Positions 1 through 7,005 of a stretch of DNA of 21,124 bases are shown here, piece after piece (position 1 is the first letter of the stretch; each line of letters begins with the position of its first letter). The translations under genes were made by a program, and so were the position numbers. This DNA comes from a virus: positions 1-21,124 of IMG/VR virus record IMGVR_UViG_3300033886_000117, one strand, 5' to 3'. The notes below the pieces were generated by a model. The model saw only the letters and a list, made by a program, of their open reading frames with translations, made no database searches and had not been told where the DNA came from.

Positions 1-1540
1 TGTCGGCAATCGCCGTTCCCTCCGTGCCGCTGTTGATCGAGTATTGGCCAAGCGGTCCATCGCTGCCCGGCTTCACCCAGTATTGGTTGGGGTCTCCTTG
101 GCCACCCGTAGGCCACAAGCCAATGATCCAGTTCGAGCCATCCCAACGGATGTACCACTCGATATCTGAAGCGATTTTCCATTGCGGCCTGCCGTTGTAG
201 AACCCATCATACTGGAAGTACTCGCCAATGGCCGTATTAGGCGTGATCGCGCCATCCACGTAAATGCAGTCCGGATAGGCCTCACTGCTGCTTTCGCTGC
301 CGCTGCTCTCACTGCTGGATTCAGAGCTACTTTCACTGCTCGATTCGGAGCTGCTCTCCGAACTGGATTCCGAACTCGACTCCGAGCTAGACTCTGAACT
401 GCTCTCACTGCTTCCGCCACTCGATTCACTGCCGGAACTACCGCTGCCCTCACAGCAGAGATAGACGGAAACGGTAGGCCGATCCTCCTGGCCAATCAGG
501 CAACCTTGCTGAAAGGTGAAGCGCTTTACCGGGAAGACCAGGTAATCGCCTTGCCGGCTGGGCGGGGCGACCAGAAGATCAAAAGAGCCGGTCAGCCCAT
601 TTTCGCAGCCACCGCCGCCGCTGCTGGAACCGCTGGAACTACTGGACTCTGAGCTGCTCTCGCTGCTGGATTCAGGGCTGCTCTCGCTGCTAGATCCTGA
701 ACTCGACTCCGAGCTGGACTCCGAACTCGACTCAGAACTGGATTCAGAGCTACTCTCTGAACTGGACTCTGAACTACTGGAACTGCTGCTACAGGGACAG
801 TGCCGGATCATCACCAGCATCCAATGATTCGGACCGGCCATGTGCCGCAGGAGCACTTCCGTATCTTTCGGTAGATACTGGCAGCCGGTCTGCGGATCGA
901 TCAGAGCGGCCGGATGGATGCTAATCAGGCCGTAGTCGTCATGGGCCAGACCGGTAATTTGTGTGTCGCGTCCCTGCTCGTAGGCGTCCTGGAAAGAGAC
1001 TTCTGCTTGTTGGCATGCGAACCATTGGTCGCTCTTAACCTTGGCCGGGACCAGCTGTTCGTAGGTGTCTAGCAACAGCCAGAGGCCGCTGGGGTAATGG
1101 TAGATAGCCCACACCCAATCGCCCTCCGCATAGCGGGGAGGAAGCAGATGGTCTTGGCCGTCTTGGCCACGGAAGGGGTTGCGGTTCAGGCCGGGGTAGG
1201 CCGTTGGGGCCCAGAGGCGGATGCGCTGCTCCGGTACAGCCGGCGCCCAGGCTTCCGCCGGGCCTAAGCCCCGCTGCAAGATCACCGCTTCGCAATAGTG
1301 CCAGGCCGTGGGCAGAAGCTCCTGGTCTTGGCCGGGGGGTACATGCTGCCAGCCAGATGCAATCTGCACTAGCTGGATCGGCTGTCGCGGACGGACCAGC
1401 AGCCGCTGGCCTTCGGCCGACTGATCCAAGTCCATGCCATCGACGGTCCAGTTCAAGGCGGCCTGAGTGCCGCGGAGATGTTCGGCGGCATGGGCCGCCA
1501 GGATCGGATCGCCCGGCTTTGGTATCGGAAGCGTGCGCAT
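1..1540 (-). CDS. Large tail-tip / receptor-binding-like protein with Ser/Glu linkers (3' end outside window)
   Basis: An open frame starts at the ATG at 1540, just after an in-frame stop at 1562-1564, and runs off the left edge for at least 513 codons. Residues 1-250 form a Trp-rich, globular-looking region. Residues about 251-307 are mostly ESSS tetrads. A Cys-containing domain (about 308-370) follows, then a second ESSS tract (375-420). The last 90 or so residues are Trp/Tyr/Gly-rich (for example YNGRPQW and IEWYIRWDGSNW) and continue past the window. Position after the tape measure and distal tail-like genes suggests a fibre or adhesin at the tail tip that contacts the host. I recognise no named family, so the function is inferred from position and architecture. 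No clear Shine-Dalgarno precedes the start. Confidence 0.7.
   Translation of the reverse strand, partial: MRTLPIPKPGDPILAAHAAEHLRGTQAALNWTVDGMDLDQSAEGQRLLVRPRQPIQLVQIASGWQHVPPGQDQELLPTAWHYCEAVILQRGLGPAEAWAPAVPEQRIRLWAPTAYPGLNRNPFRGQDGQDHLLPPRYAEGDWVWAIYHYPSGLWLLLDTYEQLVPAKVKSDQWFACQQAEVSFQDAYEQGRDTQITGLAHDDYGLISIHPAALIDPQTGCQYLPKDTEVLLRHMAGPNHWMLVMIRHCPCSSSSSSSESSSESSSESSSESSSESSSESSSGSSSESSPESSSESSSESSSSSGSSSGGGGCENGLTGSFDLLVAPPSRQGDYLVFPVKRFTFQQGCLIGQEDRPTVSVYLCCEGSGSSGSESSGGSSESSSESSSESSSESSSESSSESSSESSSESSSESSGSESSSEAYPDCIYVDGAITPNTAIGEYFQYDGFYNGRPQWKIASDIEWYIRWDGSNWIIGLWPTGGQGDPNQYWVKPGSDGPLGQYSINSGTEGTAIAD
281..418 (-). repeat. ESSS tetrapeptide-repeat tract B
   Basis: On the minus strand this encodes about eleven ESSS-type tetrads (residues 375-420 of the tail protein). 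Ser codons are mixed (AGC, AGT, TCA, TCC, TCG, TCT) and Glu uses both GAA and GAG. The repeat is therefore kept at protein level rather than being a fresh DNA slippage expansion. It is probably a flexible, charged linker, and the serines could be modification sites. Confidence 0.85.
620..790 (-). repeat. ESSS tetrapeptide-repeat tract A
   Basis: Residues 251-307 of the same protein, starting just after a CPC motif. About nine ESSS tetrads carry single Gly and Pro variants and end in a Gly-rich stretch. With tract B it brackets a Cys-containing domain of about 65 residues, giving a bead-and-linker architecture. Confidence 0.85.
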
Positions 1541-1586
1541 GGCCGTTTGTTTTCGGATCTTTCAGGAAAACGGTGGCTTCGGCCTT

Positions 1587-2384
1587 TCAGCTGAACATGT
1601 TGGAAAAATCGACCTTCTGGTATCGGTCCACCCACTGGCCGCTGCCATTGTTCATCTTGATGCGTTGCCAGCCATCAGGCCTGTACTCATGGTTCCAGCC
1701 GTAGGTGTTCTGTCCGACCTTGATCCCACGGTAGGAGAACTTCGCCGTCAGTTTCCAACACCACGGCATGGTAATGCTAGCGCGGGTAGAAGGGGCCATT
1801 TCGTAGCCGAGAAATAAGATGGTCTCCGGCGGGCAACCCAAGAATGATCCATTGTTCACGCAGCCCAGCTTTTCCCGCCAGCTGCTAATTGGGGGATTGT
1901 CTACATAGTCCCATATGAGTGTATATTCCGCTTTGCGCACAAGGATGCGGCCTGCCGGGGAGTCATCTTCCGGCAGTGGCTGGCCCGGATAACCATTGGA
2001 ATTATCCTCCCAGCGGACGGCCCGGGCAGGCAGGCGCATCCACTCACCTCCAGCCTGTATCATCAGCATCAGAGCGGTATCAGGGCGGACTGATGGTTTA
2101 GGAATCGGCCAGGGCTGATTGGCAAAATCGGTGGCGTATTCCGCTGTCAGTTTAGCCCAGTCGTAGCTGATTTCCCCTGCGCCGCCGTAGGCCTTGGCTT
2201 CGCCGGGAAACGGCTCGATCTTGACCTGGTTGCACCAACAGTAGGGGATGCTCGGATGCGCAGAACCGAGCAGCGATTCTGCTACAGCCAAGCGACTTGC
2301 CCACGGCACGCGAAAAATGCGGGTAGCGGAATTGCCGCTTCCGATCTGATGGGTGGAACTGTTGCTGCCGGTAAACTCGCTCAT
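1587..2384 (-). CDS. Distal tail-like structural protein, unknown family
   Basis: A 265-aa protein directly downstream of the tape measure, where siphoviruses usually encode the distal tail or baseplate hub protein. A strong AAGGAGG lies 8 nt before the ATG at 2384. The C-terminal half is rich in Trp, Tyr and Cys and contains PPETILFLGYE, then a beta-like run and GWNHEYRPDGWQRIKM. The segment from ILFLG through KFSYRG to the WNHEY-like motif resembles proteins I associate with planctomycete phages, but I cannot name the family. There is no signal peptide or membrane segment. Its role as a tail-tip structural protein is inferred from position only. Confidence 0.7.
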   Translation of the reverse strand: MSEFTGSNSSTHQIGSGNSATRIFRVPWASRLAVAESLLGSAHPSIPYCWCNQVKIEPFPGEAKAYGGAGEISYDWAKLTAEYATDFANQPWPIPKPSVRPDTALMLMIQAGGEWMRLPARAVRWEDNSNGYPGQPLPEDDSPAGRILVRKAEYTLIWDYVDNPPISSWREKLGCVNNGSFLGCPPETILFLGYEMAPSTRASITMPWCWKLTAKFSYRGIKVGQNTYGWNHEYRPDGWQRIKMNNGSGQWVDRYQKVDFSNMFS

Positions 2385-2401
2385 GCGGCCAGCCTCCTTG
2401 C

Positions 2402-4195
2402 TCAGCCGTAGGCGGCTTGCAGGCGGCCGCCGACGACTTGAACGCGCACGGTGTTGCCGTCGACGGCCTGGGAGAGTTTGTCGGTGGCTTCGGCGGTTTT
2501 TTGCGTGGCGTCGACGATTTTTTCTTCTTGCCGACGTGCCGCTTCTTCCTGCATCTGGTCGGCCAGGGCTTCCAGAGCCACAAAGCGAATCCGCGCTTCC
2601 GTGCCGGCCTGTTTGGCAGCCTGGGCGGCAGCGGCAGCCGGAGCGGCGGCAGGTGCTGTAGCGGCCTTGATTTCCGATTCCGCTGCCGCCGCGGCCTTCT
2701 TTTGCTTGCGGGCGTAGAACTCCTCACGCCTTTTCGCTAACTCCGCTTCCAATCGCTCCAAGGCTGGGGTGGTCTTTTTAATATCCGCCTCCACAAACTC
2801 CGGCATTTTTTTGATGGCCGACTGGAACCCTTGCGTAAGCGGGGTCCAATCGAACTCCCACCGGCCGCCTTTAACCCAGGTCCAAAAGGCATTCCACAGG
2901 TTCTTTAGGTTCGTGATCAGATTGCTGAACGTGGTCTTGGCCAGGTTCCAGATATCCGTTAGCACGTCGCGCCAGTTTTCCAGGAACCACGTAAGCAGAA
3001 TCCAGGCGTTCTGGAAGAAGGCTTTGATCTGGGGCCAGAGGTTTTCACACCAGAGCTTAAACCGCTCCCAGGCGATGGCTAGATACAGACGCCAATTCTC
3101 AAAGAAAAACTGCACCGAGGCGAGCCAATTGGTCATCGTGGTTTTGAACTCTTCGGTACTTTGCCCGAGCAGCCCGCCCAGCAAGGTGGAAAATATCTGC
3201 TGCAGCAGATTGCCGATCCAGGAGAAAACCGTCGAAACTACTTCCCAGATCATGCGGCATGCGGCAGCGAAGGTTTCATAGACTTGGATGACGGTCTCTT
3301 TCCACTGATCCAGAAAACCGCGGACCCATTCCCCGGCGGAGCGGATTTTTTCGCCCAAGCCACCGAGCCAATCGCCCAGACCGGCCAGCAGCCCTTTGAC
3401 GTTAAAGGTTTCGATGAAGGCCGTGCCCAGTTCGGCAAGAGCCGTTTTCAGGTTGCCGGTCACGGTGCTCCACAGGCCGCCGGTGGTCCTGGACAGGCGT
3501 TCCATGCCGCCGGCAAACTGGCCGCCGGCATCTGTGAGGCGGGCGATGGCTGCCTGCACATGGGAAAAGCCGACCCGGCCCTCGCTGACCAGCTCCCGGA
3601 CCTGGGTTTCGGCAACGCCCAGCACCGCGGCCAGTTCTCGGGTAATGGGGATACCGCGGGCCTGCCAGGATTCGAGCGTTTCGGCGGTCAACCGGCCCTG
3701 GGCTTGTACTTTGCCGTAGATGGCGGCAAGATCGGCTAAACGGGCTCCGCTTAATGCGGCAATATCGCCCAAGCGCCGCATGGTAGGCAGGATGTCTTGG
3801 GCCGCCGTGCCGTAGGCCAGAAGCTGCTTGGCCACTTCGCCTAGTTCCATCTGCTCAAATGGGGTGCCCGCGGCGAACCGGTTGATCTCGGCCATCATCT
3901 GCTTGGCCGCGTCGGCAGAGCCCAAGAGCACCTCAAACTGGGTGGCCAGGCTTTCGGTTTGTGCGGCAAGGCTCATGATACCGCCGGCGCCGGCTACGCC
4001 GGCTGCGCCGAGAGCAGCGCCAGCCAGTCCGGCGGGGCTAGCCAGACCTGCCAGGACATTGCTCAGGCCGCGGATCGGAGCCGTAGCGGCGCTGGCCAGG
4101 CTCTGTAGGCCCCAGCGCACCGAGCCGAAGGCCGCCTGCACGCCGGCCAGGCCCCGAACGCCAAGTTCCGCATAGTACTGGCCGATCTTGGGCAT
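2402..4195 (-). CDS. Tail tape measure protein
   Basis: A 597-aa protein that should set tail length and sit inside the tail tube. Residues 1-90 are Ala/Gly-rich and hydrophobic. Residues about 80-260 match the tape-measure N-terminal domain style (QTESLATQFEVLLGS, WQARGIPITRELAAVLG, FSHVQAAI). The middle (about 270-450) is Trp/Phe-rich amphipathic helix. The C-terminus is coiled coil with a poly-Ala stretch (ETAAAAAES-like, about 505-545). It starts 3 nt after the stop of the frameshifted chaperone extension, with AAGGG as Shine-Dalgarno. The length is short for the family, so the tail is probably short to medium (very roughly 90 nm at 1.5 angstrom per residue, an estimate). Confidence 0.92.
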   Translation of the reverse strand: MPKIGQYYAELGVRGLAGVQAAFGSVRWGLQSLASAATAPIRGLSNVLAGLASPAGLAGAALGAAGVAGAGGIMSLAAQTESLATQFEVLLGSADAAKQMMAEINRFAAGTPFEQMELGEVAKQLLAYGTAAQDILPTMRRLGDIAALSGARLADLAAIYGKVQAQGRLTAETLESWQARGIPITRELAAVLGVAETQVRELVSEGRVGFSHVQAAIARLTDAGGQFAGGMERLSRTTGGLWSTVTGNLKTALAELGTAFIETFNVKGLLAGLGDWLGGLGEKIRSAGEWVRGFLDQWKETVIQVYETFAAACRMIWEVVSTVFSWIGNLLQQIFSTLLGGLLGQSTEEFKTTMTNWLASVQFFFENWRLYLAIAWERFKLWCENLWPQIKAFFQNAWILLTWFLENWRDVLTDIWNLAKTTFSNLITNLKNLWNAFWTWVKGGRWEFDWTPLTQGFQSAIKKMPEFVEADIKKTTPALERLEAELAKRREEFYARKQKKAAAAAESEIKAATAPAAAPAAAAAQAAKQAGTEARIRFVALEALADQMQEEAARRQEEKIVDATQKTAEATDKLSQAVDGNTVRVQVVGGRLQAAYG

Positions 4196-4198
4196 AGG

Positions 4199-4405
4199 TT
4201 AGCCCTTTTTGCTTGCCAGGAATGCCTGCACCTGCTGAGGAGTCATCCAGACCGTTCGCTTGGGTCGATCGACCGGCAGCCCCAGAACCATGGCCGCTTC
4301 CAGCGGCGTAAGCTCCAGCACGACCTGAGGCGGCCAGCCGAACCGCTCCGCACAAGCACGAAACAGGTCCTGCCAATTTAGGCTGTCTGGGTGGTGGTAG
4401 GGTTT
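4199..4405 (-). CDS. Tail assembly chaperone -1 frameshift extension (GT product)
   Basis: This frame has no convincing start of its own but reads through the end of the upstream chaperone gene in the -1 frame. A slip at 4399-4405 would add 66 residues beginning YHHPDSLNWQD and ending in FLASKKG, giving a GT protein of about 217 aa. The added part contains LTPLEAAMVLG, similar in style to the T portion of phage GT chaperones, which binds tail tube subunits while G coats the tape measure. Position between the tail tube and tape measure genes is the classic place for this pair. The stop at 4199-4201 lies 3 nt before the tape measure ATG. Confidence 0.75.
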   Translation of the reverse strand, partial: KPYHHPDSLNWQDLFRACAERFGWPPQVVLELTPLEAAMVLGLPVDRPKRTVWMTPQQVQAFLASKKG

Positions 4406-4851
4406 TCGCTGCTGGAACCTCCGACAGCGCCTTCATTGGCCGCTGCCGTCAGGATGGCACTGATCTGCGGACCGTACTGCTCCTGGGCCTGTGCGATCCA
4501 GACGAGAGCATCGTCCAGGGTCTTGATCTGCTGGCCATGATGCCGCCGGAGCACAAGAAATGCCGCAGCGGCCAGTTGCAGACTTTCGGGCAGTTCCTTC
4601 AGGTTTTCTAAGCGGAAACGCCGCTGCTGAGCCGCTGCGGCAAACGCGGTCTCCCAGTACCGAGCTTGCTGCTCTGGCGGCACCAAGTGGGCATGGCGAG
4701 CTGCCTGTTCGATCGGATCCGGTAGCCGCGACAGGATGGCCGATTCCAGAGCGGCCAGGTCCTCTAGCCGCGGGGCAGCCAGGCGCCACATCTGGCTGCC
4801 CACAGCAATCTCCCGATACAGATGGCCGGTTATGCGGGCAAGTCCATCCAT
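4378..4851 (-). CDS. Tail assembly chaperone (G-like)
   Basis: A 157-aa acidic, helical protein between the tail tube and the tape measure. AGGAGA precedes the ATG at 4851 by 7 nt. Its helical core (LEDLAALESAILSRL, WETAFAAAAQQRRF, LQLAAAAFLVLRRHH) and Ser/Thr-rich tail fit lambda G-type chaperones, which keep the tape measure soluble while the tube assembles. In-frame translation ends at the TAA at 4378-4380. A minority of ribosomes probably slip at AAACCCT and make the longer GT form. Assignment rests on position, size and the overlapping extension, not on a strong sequence motif. Confidence 0.78.
   Translation of the reverse strand: MDGLARITGHLYREIAVGSQMWRLAAPRLEDLAALESAILSRLPDPIEQAARHAHLVPPEQQARYWETAFAAAAQQRRFRLENLKELPESLQLAAAAFLVLRRHHGQQIKTLDDALVWIAQAQEQYGPQISAILTAAANEGAVGGSSSENPTTTQTA
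4399..4405 (-). promoter_or_regulatory. Candidate -1 programmed frameshift site A AAC CCT
   Basis: In the chaperone zero frame the bases read A AAC CCT (codons 150-151, Asn-Pro), an X XXY YYZ heptamer. Slipping back one base lets both tRNAs re-pair at their first two positions and opens a 66-codon frame with no stop. The site is seven codons before the zero-frame stop. I saw no obvious stimulatory hairpin or pseudoknot downstream. Confidence 0.6.
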
Positions 4852-4890
4852 GCGTACATCTCCTGTAGGCGTAGGTTGCGGACCGCCGAA

Positions 4891-5271
4891 TTAGCTTCCG
4901 CCGCCATAGGTCCATGCGCCGCTGGAAACAAAGCTGGCCTTAAACCCTACCGGTGCGCCGGTGTCGATGTCCACCTCGTAGGCGATCTCGGAGACGATCG
5001 CATTTCCGGAGAGCTTTAGGTTGCCGGTTTCCAGCACCAAACCAATGATGCTGCTGACGCTAATCGGCGCGCTGACAGCGTCCGATTGCAGTTTGGCTTC
5101 CAGATCGCCGCTGATCTCTTCGGTGCCGGCAACGGCCAGTTTCCAGCCGCCGGAGTCGCTGGAGCCAAACGTGGTCACGTTCGATTTGTGCGTGGCCGAC
5201 CACTTGGTCACGTCGGCCAAATGGTTCTGGCCCACTTTCACCTTTCCGCTTCTTCCGCTAAAGGCTGCCAT
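4891..5271 (-). CDS. Major tail tube protein
   Basis: A 126-aa protein preceded by a perfect AAGGAGG 6 nt before the ATG at 5271. It is a compact beta-rich sequence with KVKVGQNHLADVTKWS near the N-terminus and GWKLAVAGTEEISGDLEAKL in the middle, followed by further beta strands (NLKLSGNAIVSEI and GFKASFVSSGAW). This is the pattern of phage tail tube proteins of the gpV/Hcp-like fold, whose rings stack into the tail shaft. Length is normal for a minimal tube protein. It lies between the tail terminator and the chaperones, as expected, and a GC hairpin upstream may support high expression. Confidence 0.85.
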   Translation of the reverse strand: MAAFSGRSGKVKVGQNHLADVTKWSATHKSNVTTFGSSDSGGWKLAVAGTEEISGDLEAKLQSDAVSAPISVSSIIGLVLETGNLKLSGNAIVSEIAYEVDIDTGAPVGFKASFVSSGAWTYGGGS

Positions 5272-5319
5272 CGGCGTCCTCCTTGATAGATCACCAACAT
5301 TCTCGGTTGTTTCTACTCT

Positions 5320-5339
5320 CCGGGGCGAATCCGCCCCGG
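5320..5339 (-). promoter_or_regulatory. GC-only hairpin upstream of tail tube gene
   Basis: A perfect 8-bp inverted repeat (CCGGGGCG / CGCCCCGG) with a 4-nt loop lies in the 78-nt gap before the tail tube gene. No T-run follows on either strand, so it is not a typical terminator. It could protect or define the 5' end of the tail tube transcript, or act as an attenuator. Confidence 0.5.
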
Positions 5340-5349
5340 CCCATGGAAG

Positions 5350-5757
5350 CTATAAGGTCATGGCGTCAAACTGGATCGCCGCTTCGGCAATCCAGCAGCG
5401 GGATGGGCTTGTCTCTGGGCGCTGGATCGTCATCTGCAGGCTAGCCAGTTGCATGGGGCCGTACCGCTGCGAGGTCCAGCCGTCCAGATGCTCCCGCATG
5501 GATTCCCGCAACGCCTCCAGGGTCGCTAGGTCCTGGGCCTGCGCCACTGCCTGGATGGTAATCTGCGGGTAGCGTCGGCTGCTGGTCTGCAGACCGTCGG
5601 CAATTTGCTCTGCGACCAGTCCCAGACACGGTAAGGCCGCTCCGGGATTGGGCGGCCCCAGAAAGACCCGCTCGGCCGGTACAATGGCCGTAAGCCCCGT
5701 CTTCGTACTCCAATGGGCCTGGATGGCTTCCAGTACGCTCGGAGCAGGATCTGGCAT
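5350..5757 (-). CDS. Tail terminator / tail completion protein-like
   Basis: A 135-aa protein. I start it at the ATG at 5757 (MPDPAPSVLEAIQ), preceded by GGAG at about 8-9 nt; the open frame extends further upstream but only through sequence overlapping the previous gene. It contains PAERVFLGPPNPGAALPCLGL, then RRYPQITIQAVAQAQDLATLEALRESMREHLDGW, and ends with a beta hairpin. This pattern (short protein, beta strand, long helix, strand) resembles the DUF3168/gpU-like tail terminators that cap the tube and join it to the head. Location directly after the gp10-like gene and before the tail tube fits that role. Confidence 0.7.
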   Translation of the reverse strand: MPDPAPSVLEAIQAHWSTKTGLTAIVPAERVFLGPPNPGAALPCLGLVAEQIADGLQTSSRRYPQITIQAVAQAQDLATLEALRESMREHLDGWTSQRYGPMQLASLQMTIQRPETSPSRCWIAEAAIQFDAMTL

Positions 5758-5777
5758 AGCAGGTTCTCCGGTTCGGG

Positions 5778-6230
5778 TTATTCCGATTGACCATGTCGCT
5801 GCAGGGCGGAACGAAGGAGGTTTTCCACGGCCCCGCGGCAGCGGTCCAGCGTGGGCCGAAGCCAAGGCCGTGGCTCAATTCGGTCTGTCCCCAGCTCCAG
5901 GTAGGCCATGTAGGCCGCATTGGTGGCCGGCCCCACGCGTGCCGTTTTCGTCTCAGGGTAATACTCCATCAGGATGTTGCGCCGTCCAAAACTGGTACGG
6001 ACCATCGGCGCCTGCCCGGGAGCTGAACCGATAAACACGGTGTATTGGCTCCCTTTGGGGCCGGCCGAGGTTGTTCTCCGGCGTTTTCGCCTGATCCGTT
6101 TGGCCGGTCGATTACACGCTAGCCGCGCTTGCGTCAGCAGCAGGCTGGCCGCCCGCTGCAAGGCTTGATCCAACGTCCGGTCCAGGTCCTGCAGGACCCG
6201 ATCACCCAGCCACCGCACCGTAACACCCAT
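5778..6230 (-). CDS. HK97 gp10-like head-tail / tail completion protein
   Basis: A 150-aa basic protein with GAGGAG as Shine-Dalgarno before the ATG at 6230. The C-terminal motif YMAYLELGTDRIEPRPWLRPTL is the signature of the HK97 gp10 family, with GSAPGQAPMVRTSFGRRN earlier. The Arg/Lys-rich segment at about 44-53 is variable in the family. These proteins act at the head-tail interface or during tail completion. It lies directly upstream of the tail terminator, the same order as in many siphoviruses. Confidence 0.85.
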   Translation of the reverse strand: MGVTVRWLGDRVLQDLDRTLDQALQRAASLLLTQARLACNRPAKRIRRKRRRTTSAGPKGSQYTVFIGSAPGQAPMVRTSFGRRNILMEYYPETKTARVGPATNAAYMAYLELGTDRIEPRPWLRPTLDRCRGAVENLLRSALQRHGQSE

Positions 6231-6242
6231 CGCCTCGACTCC

Positions 6243-6452
6243 TCAGGTGTAGCCGGCGCTCAGGATCTCTACGGCATCCGGATCCACTGCACCGGCGGCG
6301 TCGTACTCGGCAATCAGCTGCTGGAGTTTTTCGATCTGCGCACACAAAAACTCTTCGTATTCGTTCCAACTGTAATCGGGCGGCGGTTGCTGTGCGGCCA
6401 GTTCCGCCGCATACCGATCCCGGGCGGCAATCAGGTCCTCTCGGTATCCCAT
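6243..6452 (-). CDS. Small head-tail region protein, unknown function
   Basis: A 69-aa acidic, mostly helical protein with AAGGAG 8 nt before the ATG at 6452. It has a central PDYSWNEYEEFL followed by a helix (IEKLQQLIAEYD) and a C-terminal VEILSAGYT. Similar short proteins with a W-N-E-Y core are familiar to me from head-tail regions of planctomycete-type phages, though I know no function. Position before the gp10-like gene suggests a virion or assembly role. Confidence 0.65.
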   Translation of the reverse strand: MGYREDLIAARDRYAAELAAQQPPPDYSWNEYEEFLCAQIEKLQQLIAEYDAAGAVDPDAVEILSAGYT

Positions 6453-6477
6453 CCGTGGGACTCCTTGCTTCTGGGGC

Positions 6478-6711
6478 CTATCTGACGGTCCATCGGGAGC
6501 GTCGGCGGCCTAGGAGTTGCTGGTGTTCCTCGGTTTCTTCCCGCATCAGCCGCCGTAGGGCGTCTCCATAACAGCGAGCACAGTAGGGCTCCTTGATCGG
6601 ACGGCCATGCGGGCTTTGCCAGTACAGGTCCCGGCTCATCCTGCCGCACTGGCGGCAGACGGCTTTTGGTGGTCGTCGGCTGGCTTGGGCGTGTCGGCGG
6701 CCTGCGGGCAT
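6478..6711 (-). CDS. Small zinc-ribbon protein
   Basis: A 77-aa strongly basic protein with GGAGG 5 nt before the ATG at 6711. Cys19, Cys22, Cys44 and Cys47 form two CxxC knuckles (CRQC and CARC) separated by 21 residues, a classic treble-clef or zinc-ribbon arrangement. An Arg-rich tail follows. It probably binds zinc and perhaps nucleic acid. It is embedded in the late operon between a membrane protein and a head-tail gene. I do not recognise a named family. Confidence 0.65.
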   Translation of the reverse strand: MPAGRRHAQASRRPPKAVCRQCGRMSRDLYWQSPHGRPIKEPYCARCYGDALRRLMREETEEHQQLLGRRRSRWTVR

Positions 6712-6720
6712 GGCAGCCTC

Positions 6721-7005
6721 CTACCGAAATAGGGCGGCAATCGTCTGCGCGGCCAGCAACACCGTAAAACCGGCCACGCCGCTTACGACCCATAAAATGG
6801 CCGATACCTTGGTGCAAAGCCCTGTCGCACCGTTGCCGTACAGGGTTCGTTCGACCCGTTCGAGCCGCCGTTGTTGTTCCGTGTAAATAGCTCGGATTTC
6901 TGCAATGCCAACCTGAATGTCGGCAAGCCGAGCGTCGATCTGTTTGAAATGTTCCAGACAGCCCGGTTTGGGAACGCCCAGATCACAATCGATCTTAGGT
7001 GTCAT
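6721..7005 (-). CDS. Holin/XhlA-like small membrane protein
   Basis: A 94-aa protein overlapping the protease stop by 4 nt (ATGA), so translation is probably coupled; AAAGGAAA lies just upstream. Residues 15-55 form a coiled coil (IDARLADIQVGIAEIRAIYT, QQRRLERVERTLYG) and residues about 68-90 form one transmembrane helix. A soluble coiled coil plus a C-terminal membrane helix is the XhlA/haemolysin-type holin-accessory plan. No endolysin is adjacent, so a lysis role is only a possibility. It could instead be a membrane partner of the neighbouring anchored protease. Confidence 0.6.
   Translation of the reverse strand: MTPKIDCDLGVPKPGCLEHFKQIDARLADIQVGIAEIRAIYTEQQRRLERVERTLYGNGATGLCTKVSAILWVVSGVAGFTVLLAAQTIAALFR

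Noticed and set aside
281-790. Repeats that could be mistaken for a CRISPR array
   Set aside because: The repetition is a 4-codon protein repeat with varied codons. There are no constant repeats with unique spacers.
4038-4436. Minus-strand frame of 132 codons across the chaperone extension
   Set aside because: It uses a third frame, overlaps both the tape measure start and the chaperone end, and is Gly/Arg/Ala-biased. The -1 extension gives a sensible T-like protein instead.
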